Shown here: positions 1 through 8,540 of the stretch, in pieces
Numbering within the stretch: position 1 is the stretch's first letter
Layout of the letters: each line of letters begins with the position of its first letter
From: Variovorax sp. V213
GTDB lineage: Bacteria; Pseudomonadota; Gammaproteobacteria; Burkholderiales; Burkholderiaceae_C
Assembly (NCBI RefSeq): GCF_041154455.1
Contig: NZ_AP028664.1
Span: 1,055,001-1,119,000 of the forward strand
DNA: 64,000 nucleotides
Reading direction: 5' to 3'
Program-made: the position numbers and the translations under genes
The notes under the pieces: generated by a model
Databases searched by the model: none
What the model saw: the letters and a program-made list of their open reading frames with translations, nothing else
Told to the model about the DNA's origin: nothing

Positions 1-319
1 GCTCGATGCGCGTGGAGGGCAGGCCCTCGTGCAGCGTTTCGTAGAAGGTGTCGGAGAGCTGCGCGTGGCGCAACAGCCAACGCTCGGCCTGGGCGTGGCT
101 CAGGTTGAAGTGCAGCCACAGGAAAGCGGGGGAGCTCGCGCGGCCCGACGCTGCGCTCGGGCCGTCTTGTACCGAGCCGGTGTCCAGCCAGGCCGCGGCC
201 TGCGCCGAATCGATGGCCCGCACAGGCTCCGGCGCATCGGCGTCGAACAGGTAGCCGCAGATCAGCCCGGCTTCGTCGCCGCCGTACGAATTGGCGGCCA
301 GGTCATGGAGTGCCGGCAA
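1..319 (-). CDS. CorA/ZntB-family divalent metal transporter, N-terminal part (runs off the window)
   Basis: The reading frame on the minus strand is open from about 319 to the window edge, giving roughly 106 residues. It contains a segment WLHFNLSHAQAERWLLRHA and then LSDTFYETLHEG, which resembles the cytoplasmic N-terminal funnel domain of ZntB/CorA-type metal transporters; the membrane part and the GxN motif lie outside the window. No ATG is available: an in-frame TGA sits just upstream, and TTG at 319 is the first possible start, with only a weak ribosome binding site. Family assignment rests on pattern recognition of the N-domain alone, so zinc versus magnesium specificity cannot be judged. 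Confidence 0.6.
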   Translation of the reverse strand, partial: MPALHDLAANSYGGDEAGLICGYLFDADAPEPVRAIDSAQAAAWLDTGSVQDGPSAASGRASSPAFLWLHFNLSHAQAERWLLRHAQLSDTFYETLHEGLPSTRIE

Positions 320-470
320 GGTGCGAGTGGATCAGGAAAGACAAAAGGGTGTGTCCCGGATGGTGTTCGCCATATATGACAACTTCGTGTCGGTCGATTG
401 CGGGCTGTCACGCAACGGTCATGCGCGGCGGGCAGCATGCTTTGTTCTACCCTCACCTCTTCACCTTGCC

Positions 471-1391
471 ATGATGCTGACGAGCGCACTTCCAGACCAT
501 GAAGACCTGATGCAACGCATCGCCCGCGACCTGATCGACAGCTATGACGAAGAGCTCGAGCTGGAAATCGAGGACCGCAACATCGACGGGCTCGACCCCG
601 CGGCGCATACCACCGACAAGGCCGCCCGCCAGGCCTACTTCAAGGAGCTGTTCCGCCTGCAGGGCGAGCTCGTGAAGCTGCAGGACTGGGTGCAGCACAG
701 CAAGCAGAAGGTGGTCATTCTTTTCGAAGGCCGCGACGCGGCGGGCAAGGGCGGCGTCATCAAGCGCATCACCCAGCGCCTGAACCCGCGCGTGGCGCGC
801 GTGGCCGCGCTGCCCGCGCCCAACGACCGGGAGCGCACGCAGTGGTACTTCCAGCGCTACGCCGCGCACCTGCCGGCCGCCGGCGAGATGGTGCTGTTCG
901 ACCGCAGCTGGTACAACCGTGCCGGCGTCGAGCGCGTGATGGGCTTTTGCAGCGACGACGAATACGAAGAGTTCTTCCGCACCGTGCCGGAGTTCGAGAA
1001 GATGCTGGTGCGCTCGGGCATCAAGCTCATCAAGTACTGGTTCTCCATCACCGACGAGGAGCAGCACATGCGCTTTCTCGGCCGGATTCACGATCCGCTC
1101 AAGCAATGGAAGCTGAGCCCCATGGACCTCGAAAGCCGCCGCCGCTGGGAGGAATACACCAAGGCCAAAGAGATCATGCTGGAGCGCACGCATATTCCCG
1201 AAGCGCCCTGGTGGGTGGTGCAGGCGGTCGACAAGAAGAAGGCGCGGCTGAACTGCATCAGCCATCTTCTGGGCCAGCTGCCCTACCAGGAAGTGCCGCA
1301 TCCACCCGTCGAACTGCCGGCGCGCGAGCGCCATGCGGACTACCTGCGCCAACCTGTGCCGGCCCACATGGTCGTGCCGGAAATCTACTGA
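471..1391 (+). CDS. ppk2: Polyphosphate kinase 2 (PPK2 family)
   Basis: This 306-residue protein should transfer phosphate between polyphosphate and nucleoside di- or monophosphates in the cytoplasm. A Walker A loop (FEGRDAAGKGG, about residues 86-95) and the Walker B/lid segment (LFDRSWYNRAGVE, about 141-154) are the hallmarks of PPK2, and the length fits a single-domain family member of about 300 residues. The frame is open further upstream to 291, but the chosen ATG at 471 matches the usual PPK2 N-terminus; the ATG at 510 is an alternative. The gene stands alone, followed after 49 bases by an esterase gene. Substrate class (NDP or NMP) is not decided by what can be read here. Confidence 0.92.
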   Translation: MMLTSALPDHEDLMQRIARDLIDSYDEELELEIEDRNIDGLDPAAHTTDKAARQAYFKELFRLQGELVKLQDWVQHSKQKVVILFEGRDAAGKGGVIKRITQRLNPRVARVAALPAPNDRERTQWYFQRYAAHLPAAGEMVLFDRSWYNRAGVERVMGFCSDDEYEEFFRTVPEFEKMLVRSGIKLIKYWFSITDEEQHMRFLGRIHDPLKQWKLSPMDLESRRRWEEYTKAKEIMLERTHIPEAPWWVVQAVDKKKARLNCISHLLGQLPYQEVPHPPVELPARERHADYLRQPVPAHMVVPEIY

Positions 1392-1440
1392 GGCTTGGCG
1401 GCCGTTTGGCCGGCCGGCGCTTTGCCCTCACACTGCGCCC

Positions 1441-2484
1441 ATGGTCCGTCGTTCCACTGCTTCTTTGTTCGCCCGCGCCTACGAGCGCAACCTGAAGGCA
1501 CTCACCAAGCTCACGCTCAGCAACAGCAAGCGCGTGTCGGGTCAGGTGCAGCGCGCGACCGCCAAGCGGCTCAAGCCGCCGCCGGGCAGGGGCGACTGGC
1601 TCAGCGGCATGGCGCTGGGCCCCGGCGGTGCACGCGGCTATCACTTGTTTCGTCCCGTCGACCTGAAGCTCGCGCCCGGCGAAAAGCTGCCGCTCATGGT
1701 CATGCTGCACGGCTGCGGCCAGACGGGGCGCGACTTTGCGGCCAGCACGCGCATGAATGCGCTGGCCGTGCGGCAGCGCTTCCTGGTGCTGTACCTGGAG
1801 CAGGACAGGCTGGCCCACCCCCAAGGTTGCTGGAACTGGTATGAGCGCCGCTCGGGCAAGGCCGATGCCGAGGCCGCCACGTTGATGGCGGCCATCGACC
1901 AGGCCTGCGTGCTGTATCCGGTCGACCGCGAGCGCATTGCACTGGCCGGCCTCTCGGCCGGTGCCAGCATGGCGGCGCTGCTGGCCACGCGCTATCCGCT
2001 GCGCTTTCGCGCCGTGGTCATGCATTCGGGCGTGGCGCCGGGTGCGGCAAAGTCTTCGGCGACGGCCCTCGGCGCAATGCGCGGGCAGCACACGCCGCCC
2101 ATGCCGTCCACCGCGGTCGGCAAGGCGATGGGCGCGGCCGCCGTTTTTGCGACCCTGCCGCCGATGCTGGTGCTGCACGGCACCGCCGATGCCGTGGTGG
2201 CGCCGAGCAATGCCGCCAGCAGTGCGGCCGTGTGGGCCACGGCCATGGGGGCGAAGCCGGGGCCGCCGCGCACGCTCCAGCGCGGCAAGCGCCACCCCAT
2301 GCAGGTGACCGAGTTCCGGCGCAAAGGCCGCACGGTGGTCACGCTGTGCGAGATTGCCCGCCTGGGGCACGCGTGGAGTGGCGGTGCTTCCCGGCTGCTT
2401 TTCAGCGACCCGGACGGGCCCGATGCCACGCGCATGGTCTGGGCCTTTGCGGCGGCGCAGTTCAAGCTTGTGGCCAAGGCCTGA
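1441..2484 (+). CDS. PHB-depolymerase-family esterase
   Basis: The 347-residue product is an alpha/beta hydrolase of the poly(3-hydroxybutyrate) depolymerase/LpqC type. The oxyanion-hole region HGCGQTG lies at about residues 90-96, the nucleophile elbow GLSAG at 170-174 (Ser172), and likely Asp250 (HGTAD) and His310 (GHAW) complete the triad. No convincing signal peptide is seen; the N-terminus is basic and resembles that of PhaZ-like or phasin-linked esterases, so action on intracellular granules or on small esters is equally possible. The start at ATG 1441 leaves 49 bases after ppk2, so cotranscription is plausible. Substrate is not shown by the sequence. Confidence 0.8.
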   Translation: MVRRSTASLFARAYERNLKALTKLTLSNSKRVSGQVQRATAKRLKPPPGRGDWLSGMALGPGGARGYHLFRPVDLKLAPGEKLPLMVMLHGCGQTGRDFAASTRMNALAVRQRFLVLYLEQDRLAHPQGCWNWYERRSGKADAEAATLMAAIDQACVLYPVDRERIALAGLSAGASMAALLATRYPLRFRAVVMHSGVAPGAAKSSATALGAMRGQHTPPMPSTAVGKAMGAAAVFATLPPMLVLHGTADAVVAPSNAASSAAVWATAMGAKPGPPRTLQRGKRHPMQVTEFRRKGRTVVTLCEIARLGHAWSGGASRLLFSDPDGPDATRMVWAFAAAQFKLVAKA

Positions 2485-2505
2485 GCCGCGCCTTGCAGCC
2501 AGCGG

Positions 2506-3432
2506 CTAGGCCACGGCGCCATCGCGCGCCGCCGCACGCCATGCGCCGGGCGCCATGCCCATCCTGCGCTTGAAGGCCTTGCTGAACGCGGCTTCCGACT
2601 CGTAGCCCACCGCACCGGCAATCGTGCCGACCGCGGCATGGCCCTGGCCGAGCATGTTGCCGGCCTTGAACATGCGCCAATGCGTGAGGTACTCCAGCGG
2701 CGCCTGGCCGACCCGTTCGCGGAAGCGCTGTGCAAAGGCCGAACGCGACAGGCTGGCGGCCGAGGCCAGCGTTTCAACCGTCCAGCCACGCGCCATGTCC
2801 TTGTGCATGGCGCGCAGCGCGGGCCCGATGCGCGCGTCGGCCAGTGCCCCCAGCCAGCCCGTTTGCTGCTGGCCTTCTGCCGCGACGTGCGCACGCACCG
2901 CCTGCACGAACACGATGTCGGCCAGCCGGCTCACGAGCAGGCCCGAGCCCAGGCCCGGCTCGCCCGTTTCCATTGCAAGCAGCTGCAAGGTGCCTTGCAG
3001 CGCGATGGCGCGCGCCTGTTCCATCTTCACGTGCAGCAGCACGGGCAGCAGATCGAGCAGCGGCCGTGCCGCGCGCTGGTCGAAATGGAACCAGCCGCAG
3101 ATGACCGAAGCCGCGGTGCCCGTGCCGCCGAGCTCGACCACGCCGCCGATGCGGTCGCGCACCACCGAGGCGCAGCTGACCGTGGGCGTGTTCGGATGGT
3201 CGCGCAGCACATAGGGCGTGCCGTGCGCGAGCACATAGCAGTCGCCCGCGGCCAGTGCCACCGGCTGCGCCACGCCCGGCACTTCGAGCAGGCAGCTGCC
3301 GCGCACCACCAGGCCGAATCGCGCGCTCTCGCCGCCCGCCAGGCTCACGCCCCACGGCGTGCGCGCCTCGAGCCGCGCATAGAGCGCGCTGCGTACGCGC
3401 ATGGCGGCGAACACGTCATCGAGCGGGTCCAT
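2506..3432 (-). CDS. AraC-family transcriptional regulator with cupin sensor domain
   Basis: A 308-residue regulator with an N-terminal cupin-like ligand domain (about residues 1-180) and a C-terminal AraC double helix-turn-helix (about 205-300, including the motif SAFAQRFRERVG and the typical end KRRMGMAPGAWR). ATG 3432 was preferred to the upstream ATG at 3489 because the cupin region begins there and AGGAG lies just before it. It is transcribed away from the SnoaL-like gene and the DHA2 exporter, with 127 bases between, which is the usual arrangement for a regulator of the neighbouring exporter. It converges with the esterase gene at its 3' end. Confidence 0.87.
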   Translation of the reverse strand: MDPLDDVFAAMRVRSALYARLEARTPWGVSLAGGESARFGLVVRGSCLLEVPGVAQPVALAAGDCYVLAHGTPYVLRDHPNTPTVSCASVVRDRIGGVVELGGTGTAASVICGWFHFDQRAARPLLDLLPVLLHVKMEQARAIALQGTLQLLAMETGEPGLGSGLLVSRLADIVFVQAVRAHVAAEGQQQTGWLGALADARIGPALRAMHKDMARGWTVETLASAASLSRSAFAQRFRERVGQAPLEYLTHWRMFKAGNMLGQGHAAVGTIAGAVGYESEAAFSKAFKRRMGMAPGAWRAAARDGAVA

Positions 3433-3559
3433 GGAGGCTCCTGTGGCAGTGGACGAATGGACAAGATTGTCGGCTTTGCAGGCATTCATTGTCCACCCAT
3501 GGCGTCAGAAACTGCGGTCTCGCGCTTTCGCTTCACTCAACTCACAAGGACCGAGGATC

Positions 3560-3946
3560 ATGACCGCCAGCCCCTCTTTTGCCGAACTCGCCGATCGCTA
3601 CGTCGCGGTCTGGAATGAGACCGACCCCGCCGCGCGCCGCGCCGCCATCGCCGGGCTATGGGTGCCCGAAGGCGAGCACTACGTGCGCACCCTGCGGGTC
3701 AAGGGCCATGAGGCGCTGGAGCAGCGCGTCATCGGATCGCACGAGAAGAACGTGCAGGGCGGAGGTTTTCGTTTTGCGTCCGCGGGCGACGTGCAACTGC
3801 TGCATGACGCCGTGATGTTTCATTGGCACATGGTTCCGGCCGAGGGTGGCCCCATTGCCGCGCTCGGCCTCGAGTTTCTCGTGCTCGCGGAAGACGGGCG
3901 CATCGCGGTGGACTACCAGTTCATCCTGCCGACGCCCGCTGCCTGA
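3560..3946 (+). CDS. SnoaL-like / NTF2-fold protein
   Basis: The 128-residue protein has the composition and pattern of the SnoaL/NTF2-like cone fold: an N-terminal helix with RYVAVWNETDPAARRAAI, then LWVPEGEHYV, and a C-terminal sheet ending in GRIAVDYQFIL. Members of this family are small-molecule isomerases, hydrolases or simple binding proteins, and nothing here identifies the ligand. The ATG at 3560 follows a GAGGATC stretch. It is the first gene of a likely two-gene unit with the DHA2 exporter (64-base gap), divergent from the AraC regulator, so a role in handling an exported or toxic compound is a reasonable inference. Confidence 0.75.
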   Translation: MTASPSFAELADRYVAVWNETDPAARRAAIAGLWVPEGEHYVRTLRVKGHEALEQRVIGSHEKNVQGGGFRFASAGDVQLLHDAVMFHWHMVPAEGGPIAALGLEFLVLAEDGRIAVDYQFILPTPAA

Positions 3947-4010
3947 GTGCCGGCCATGACCTCCGGGGTCATTGCCCCGGCGCCGCTCCATCCCAACACT
4001 CGAACCCATC

Positions 4011-5480
4011 ATGTCGCACTCATCGAACATCGCTGCTTCGGCAGCAGCGCTCAATTCCGCCACCGCGCAACCCGGCAGATGGGCTCTGTGGGTCATGCTC
4101 AGCGGCACCTTCCTGGTGGTGCTGGACTTCTTCATCGTCAACGTCGCGCTGCCTTCGATGCAGCGCGAGCTCCACGCCTCGGCGGGGACCTTGCAGATGG
4201 TGGTGGCCGGCTACGGCCTGGCCACGGCCGCGGGGTTGATCACCGGCGGGCGGCTCGGCGACCTGTTCGGCCGCCGCCGCATGTTCATGCTGGGCCTGCT
4301 GCTGTTCACGCTCGCTTCTGCCGCATGCGGCCTGGCGCCGAATGCCGACCTGCTGGTGGCGGCCCGCGTGCTGCAGGGACTGGCCGGCGCACTGTTGCAG
4401 CCGCAGGTGCTGGCGATGATCGGGCTGGCCTACACGGGCGAAAGCCGTGCGCGCGCCTTCGCGGCTTATGGGCTCACGCTGGGCCTGGGCGCCACGCTCG
4501 GCCAGCTGGTCGGCGGGCTGCTGATCCATGCCGACCTGGGCGGGCTCAGCTGGCGCAGCTGCTTTCTCATCAACTTGCCGATCGGCCTGTTGGCGCTGGC
4601 GCTTGCACCGCGCGTCATTCCTCCGCTGGCGAACGGCGGCAACGGTGCCGGGAGCCGGCTGGACATCGCCGGCATGCTGCTGGCCGCCGCCGGCTCGGTG
4701 GCCGTGGTGCTGCCGCTGGTCGAAGGCCGCGAGCAAGGTTGGCCGCTTTGGAGCTGGCTCTGTCTTGCGGCGGCGGCGCCGCTGCTGGCCGTGTTCGCGC
4801 GCCAGCAGCGCCGTCTCGCGGCGCGCGGCGGCGCACCGCTGGTGGCGCCCACGCTGCTGGCCGACAGGCGCTTCGTCACGGGGCTTCTCACCACGCTGGC
4901 CTTCTACGTGGGCAATGCGTCGCTCTATTTCGTGCTGGCTCTCTATCTCCAGCAAGGACTCGCGCTGGACCCGCTCAGCTCCGGCCTCGTCTTCACCGCC
5001 TTGGCAATCGGCTTCTTCGCCACCTCGATGGCCGGTGCGCGCCTGGCACGCCGCTTCGGCGGCAAGCCGCCCATCGCACTCGGTGCCCTCGTGCTGGCCA
5101 TGGGGCATGCGCTGCAGCTCGTCAACGTGGCAGGCTGGCTGGGCCATTCTCACGTGGTCGCGTGGATGGTGCCCCTGCTGGTCGTTCAGGGCGCCGGCCT
5201 CGGCATGGTGATGGCCCCGCTGGTGTCCACCGTGCTGGCCGGCCTGCCGCCCCAGCATGCGGGCGTGGCCTCGGGCGTGCTGGCGATGGTGCAGCAGGCG
5301 AGCAACGCGCTGGGAGTGGCGTTGATCGGCATCCTGTTCTATGGACGGCTGGGCGGCGTGGCCGATGCGCCCGGCCATGGCGCAGCGTTTGCAGTGGCGC
5401 TGGCGTACCTGATGGCGTCGGCCCTGCTGGTGGCGGTGCTGCATCGGCGAGGCAGCCGGATGCAGCCGGCGAGGGAGTGA
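4011..5480 (+). CDS. DHA2-family MFS drug exporter (14 TM)
   Basis: A 489-residue inner-membrane transporter of the EmrB/QacA type, expected to export drugs by proton antiport. Residues 25-45 form the first membrane helix with the DHA2 motif LDFFIVNVALPSMQREL; the A-loop GGRLGDLFGRRRMF (about 78-92) and the motif C-like region GLTLGLGATLGQLVGG are present. The length and hydrophobic profile fit 14 helices. The start at ATG 4011 gives the normal short N-terminus. It lies behind the SnoaL-like gene and is probably controlled by the divergent AraC protein. The exported substrate cannot be deduced. Confidence 0.88.
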   Translation: MSHSSNIAASAAALNSATAQPGRWALWVMLSGTFLVVLDFFIVNVALPSMQRELHASAGTLQMVVAGYGLATAAGLITGGRLGDLFGRRRMFMLGLLLFTLASAACGLAPNADLLVAARVLQGLAGALLQPQVLAMIGLAYTGESRARAFAAYGLTLGLGATLGQLVGGLLIHADLGGLSWRSCFLINLPIGLLALALAPRVIPPLANGGNGAGSRLDIAGMLLAAAGSVAVVLPLVEGREQGWPLWSWLCLAAAAPLLAVFARQQRRLAARGGAPLVAPTLLADRRFVTGLLTTLAFYVGNASLYFVLALYLQQGLALDPLSSGLVFTALAIGFFATSMAGARLARRFGGKPPIALGALVLAMGHALQLVNVAGWLGHSHVVAWMVPLLVVQGAGLGMVMAPLVSTVLAGLPPQHAGVASGVLAMVQQASNALGVALIGILFYGRLGGVADAPGHGAAFAVALAYLMASALLVAVLHRRGSRMQPARE

Positions 5481-5622
5481 AAGCGCCGCGCCGTCGCCGC
5501 GCTGAGTACCTCCGTGTACGCCACCCGGCGTATTTCTCGCGGGCGGGCGAATCCGCAGACTCCCCTCCATCGTCCGGCCAGCCGGCGACAAAGGTTTCAA
5601 CCACCCTGGAGCAGGAGTCCAC

Positions 5623-6891
5623 ATGCAACGTCGTTTCACACTCAAGGCGCTCACCGCCGCCGTCGCCCTGGCCAGCATCTCTGCTGCGCCGGCCTTTGCC
5701 GCCGACACCATCAAGGTCGGCGTGCTGCACTCGCTGTCGGGCACGATGGCCATCTCGGAAACCGTGTTGAAAGACACGGTGCTGATGGCCATCGAAGACA
5801 TCAACAAGAAGGGCGGCGTGCTGGGCAAGCAGCTCGAGCCCGTGGTGGTCGACCCGGCTTCCAACTGGCCGCTGTTCGCCGAAAAGACGAAGCAGCTGCT
5901 CGGCCAGGACAAGGTGTCGGTGATCTTCGGCTGCTGGACCTCGGTGTCGCGCAAGTCGGTGCTGCCGGTGGTCGAGGAAATGAACGGCCTCCTGTTCTAC
6001 CCCGTGCAATACGAAGGCGAAGAGCTCTCCAAGAACGTGTTCTACACGGGCGCCGCGCCCAACCAGCAAGCCATTCCGGCCGTCGACTACCTGATGAGCA
6101 AGGAAGGCGGCGGCGCCAAGCGCTGGGTGCTGCTGGGCACCGACTACGTGTACCCCCGCACCACCAACAAGATCCTGCGCGCCTACCTGAAGAGCAAGGG
6201 CGTGAAGGACACCGACATCGACGAGAAGTACACCCCCTTCGGCCACAGCGACTACCAGACCATCGTCGCCGACATCAAGAAGTTCTCGGCCGGCGGCAAG
6301 ACGGCCGTGGTGTCGACCATCAACGGCGACTCCAACGTGCCGTTCTACAAGGAACTCGGCAACGCAGGCCTCAAGGCCAAGGACGTGCCGGTGGTGGCCT
6401 TCTCGGTGGGTGAAGAAGAACTGCGCGGCGTGGACACCAAGCCGCTGGTCGGCCACCTGGCCGCATGGAACTACTTCATGAGCATCAAGAACCCGACCAA
6501 CACGGCGTTCATCAAGCAGTGGAGCGACTACGCCAAGGCCAAGAACATCGCCGGCCACAAGGACAAGCCGCTCACCAACGACCCGATGGAAGCCACCTGG
6601 ATCGGCATCCACATGTGGAAGCAGGCGGTCGAGAAGGCCAAGAGCACCGACACCGACAAGGTGATCGCGGCGATGGCCGGCCAGACCTTCACGGCGCCCT
6701 CGGGCATCGTCTCGAAGATGGACGAGAAGAATCATCACCTGCACAAGAGCGTGTTCATCGGCGAGATCAAGGCCGACGGCCAGTTCAGCGTGGTGTGGAA
6801 GACGCCGGGCCCGGTCAAGGCCAAGCCGTGGAGCCCGTACATCGAAGGCAACGACAAGAAGCCTGACCAGCCGGCCGGCAAGTCGCTGTAA
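5623..6891 (+). CDS. urtA: Urea ABC transporter, periplasmic urea-binding protein UrtA
   Basis: The 422-residue protein is the periplasmic binding component of the high-affinity urea importer. It starts with a Sec signal peptide (MQRRFTLKALTAA to APAFAADT, cleavage near residue 27) and continues with the branched-chain-amino-acid-type type I binding fold: KVGVLHSLSGTMAISE, the GCWTSVSRKSVLPV segment and FYPVQYEGEE, all typical of UrtA. It heads the gene order urtABCDE, which is diagnostic. A stem-loop between it and urtB may raise its level over the membrane genes. No clear sigma-54 site was found in the 142 bases before it. Confidence 0.96.
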   Translation: MQRRFTLKALTAAVALASISAAPAFAADTIKVGVLHSLSGTMAISETVLKDTVLMAIEDINKKGGVLGKQLEPVVVDPASNWPLFAEKTKQLLGQDKVSVIFGCWTSVSRKSVLPVVEEMNGLLFYPVQYEGEELSKNVFYTGAAPNQQAIPAVDYLMSKEGGGAKRWVLLGTDYVYPRTTNKILRAYLKSKGVKDTDIDEKYTPFGHSDYQTIVADIKKFSAGGKTAVVSTINGDSNVPFYKELGNAGLKAKDVPVVAFSVGEEELRGVDTKPLVGHLAAWNYFMSIKNPTNTAFIKQWSDYAKAKNIAGHKDKPLTNDPMEATWIGIHMWKQAVEKAKSTDTDKVIAAMAGQTFTAPSGIVSKMDEKNHHLHKSVFIGEIKADGQFSVVWKTPGPVKAKPWSPYIEGNDKKPDQPAGKSL

Positions 6892-6917
6892 TTCATCGGC
6901 AAGTCCCTTGCCTTGCT

Positions 6918-6939
6918 CCCTCTCCCCAAGGGGAGAGGG
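6918..6939 (+). promoter_or_regulatory. Intercistronic stem-loop between urtA and urtB
   Basis: CCCTCTCCCC and GGGGAGAGGG form a perfect 10-bp inverted repeat with two bases between (a loop of four if the innermost pair is open). It lies 26 bases after the urtA stop and 17 before the urtB start, without a following T-run. Such hairpins commonly stabilise the upstream message or cause partial termination so that the binding protein is made in excess; that role is inferred. Confidence 0.6.
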
Positions 6940-6956
6940 GGCACACGAAACTCACC

Positions 6957-8540
6957 ATGCTTCGACGACCCCTTCACTGTGCACTCGCCGCCATGCTCCT
7001 CATGGCATCGGCCGTCCACGCGCTGACCGCCGACGAAGCCAAGGCCATCGCCTCCGGCGAATCCGAATCCCGTATTTCCGCGCTCAACAAGGCCGTGCTC
7101 ACGGCCGACGACAAGACCGCCGCCTTCATTCAGGCCATGTCCGAGGACGCGGTCAAGTACACCGAAGACAAGGTCTTCGTGATGAAGGACGACAAGGGCT
7201 ACGACCCCGTGACCGGCGCCGAACTGAAGGTGCCCGACACGGCCGAGGATGTAGTCAACAACAACCTCATGCGCGGCGCGCTCGATGCCGCGCAGGCCGC
7301 GCTCAAGCTCACGAGCAAGGACGACGCGGTGCGCGCCGAAGCCGCGCAGGCGCTCTTCAAGGAGCCCGACGAATCGCGCATTCCGATGGTCGAGAAGGCG
7401 TTGGCCGCCGAGACCAACCCCGGCATCAAGGCGCAGCTCCAACTGGTGCGCGCCGCCAGCATGCTCACCAGCACCGACAAGGCCAAGCGCCTGGCCGCGG
7501 CCAAGGAGCTCGGCGCCAACAGCAGCCCCGACACCAAGCTGCTGCTCAACCAGCGCCTTGCCGACGAGACCGAAGCGGACGTCAAGGCCGCCATCGTCGC
7601 TTCCATTGCCAGCATCGACGGCTCGCTGGTGTGGGGCGACCGCATCAACGCGGTGTTCAGCGGCATCAGCCTGGGCTCGGTGCTGCTGCTCGCCGCGCTC
7701 GGCCTGGCCATCACCTACGGCCTGATGGGCGTCATCAACATGGCGCACGGCGAGCTGATGATGATCGGCGCCTACGCCACCTACGTGATGCAGGGCATCT
7801 TCCAGCGCTACATGCCCGAGGCGGCTTTCGGCTGGTACCTGGTGGCGGCCATTCCGGTGGCTTTCCTGAGTTCGGCGCTGGTGGGCGCGGTGCTCGAACG
7901 CGGCGTGATCCGCTTCCTGTACGGCCGCCCGCTCGAAACGCTGCTCGCCACCTGGGGCATCAGCCTGATGCTGCAGCAGCTCGTGCGCTCGCTGTTCGGC
8001 GCGCAGAACGTCGGCGTGGAAAACCCCGGCTGGATGAGCGGCGGCTTCACCATGCTGAGCAACGTCACGCTGCCGTGGAACCGCATCTGCATCATCATCT
8101 TCGCCGTGCTGGTGCTGCTTGCCATGGGCTGGCTCATCGGCCGCACGCGGCTCGGCCTCTTCGTGCGCGGCGTGACGCAGAACCGACCCATTGCCTCCTG
8201 CATGGGCGTGAACACCGCGCGCATCGACACCTACGCCTTCGCGCTCGGCTCCGGCATCGCCGGCCTCGCGGGCTGCGCCCTGAGCCAGATCGGCAACGTC
8301 GGCCCCGACCTCGGCCAGAGCTACATCGTCGACAGCTTCATGGTGGTCGTGATGGGCGGCGTGGGCCAGCTCGCCGGCACGGTGTATGCGGCCATGGGGC
8401 TGGGCATTCTCAACAAGTTCATCGAAGGTTGGGCGGGCGCGGTGCTCGCGAAGATCGCGGTGCTTGTCTTCATCATCATCTTCATTCAAAAGAGACCTCA
8501 GGGCATCTTCGCCATGAAGGGCCGGAGCGCGGAAGCATGA
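6957..8540 (+). CDS. urtB: Urea ABC transporter, permease UrtB
   Basis: A 527-residue inner-membrane permease of the LivH type. After a signal-like N-terminus (MLRRPLHCALAAMLLMASAVHA) comes the roughly 200-residue, charged, alanine-rich extra-cytoplasmic region that is characteristic of UrtB rather than of LivH. The membrane domain starts near residue 220 with ISLGSVLLLAALGLAITYGLMGVINMAHGELMMIGAYATY, the signature of this permease class, and contains the conserved GVGQLAGTVYAAMGLG coupling region near the end. Its TGA overlaps the ATG of urtC by four bases, so translation is coupled. Confidence 0.95.
   Translation: MLRRPLHCALAAMLLMASAVHALTADEAKAIASGESESRISALNKAVLTADDKTAAFIQAMSEDAVKYTEDKVFVMKDDKGYDPVTGAELKVPDTAEDVVNNNLMRGALDAAQAALKLTSKDDAVRAEAAQALFKEPDESRIPMVEKALAAETNPGIKAQLQLVRAASMLTSTDKAKRLAAAKELGANSSPDTKLLLNQRLADETEADVKAAIVASIASIDGSLVWGDRINAVFSGISLGSVLLLAALGLAITYGLMGVINMAHGELMMIGAYATYVMQGIFQRYMPEAAFGWYLVAAIPVAFLSSALVGAVLERGVIRFLYGRPLETLLATWGISLMLQQLVRSLFGAQNVGVENPGWMSGGFTMLSNVTLPWNRICIIIFAVLVLLAMGWLIGRTRLGLFVRGVTQNRPIASCMGVNTARIDTYAFALGSGIAGLAGCALSQIGNVGPDLGQSYIVDSFMVVVMGGVGQLAGTVYAAMGLGILNKFIEGWAGAVLAKIAVLVFIIIFIQKRPQGIFAMKGRSAEA

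Noticed and set aside
5481..5622. Sigma-54 promoter before urtA
   Set aside because: No TGGCAC-N5-TTGC pattern was found in the 142-base gap.
4020..5954. Long minus-strand frame opposite the DHA2 exporter and urtA
   Set aside because: No domain, His/Gln/Arg-rich composition, and fully opposite clear genes.
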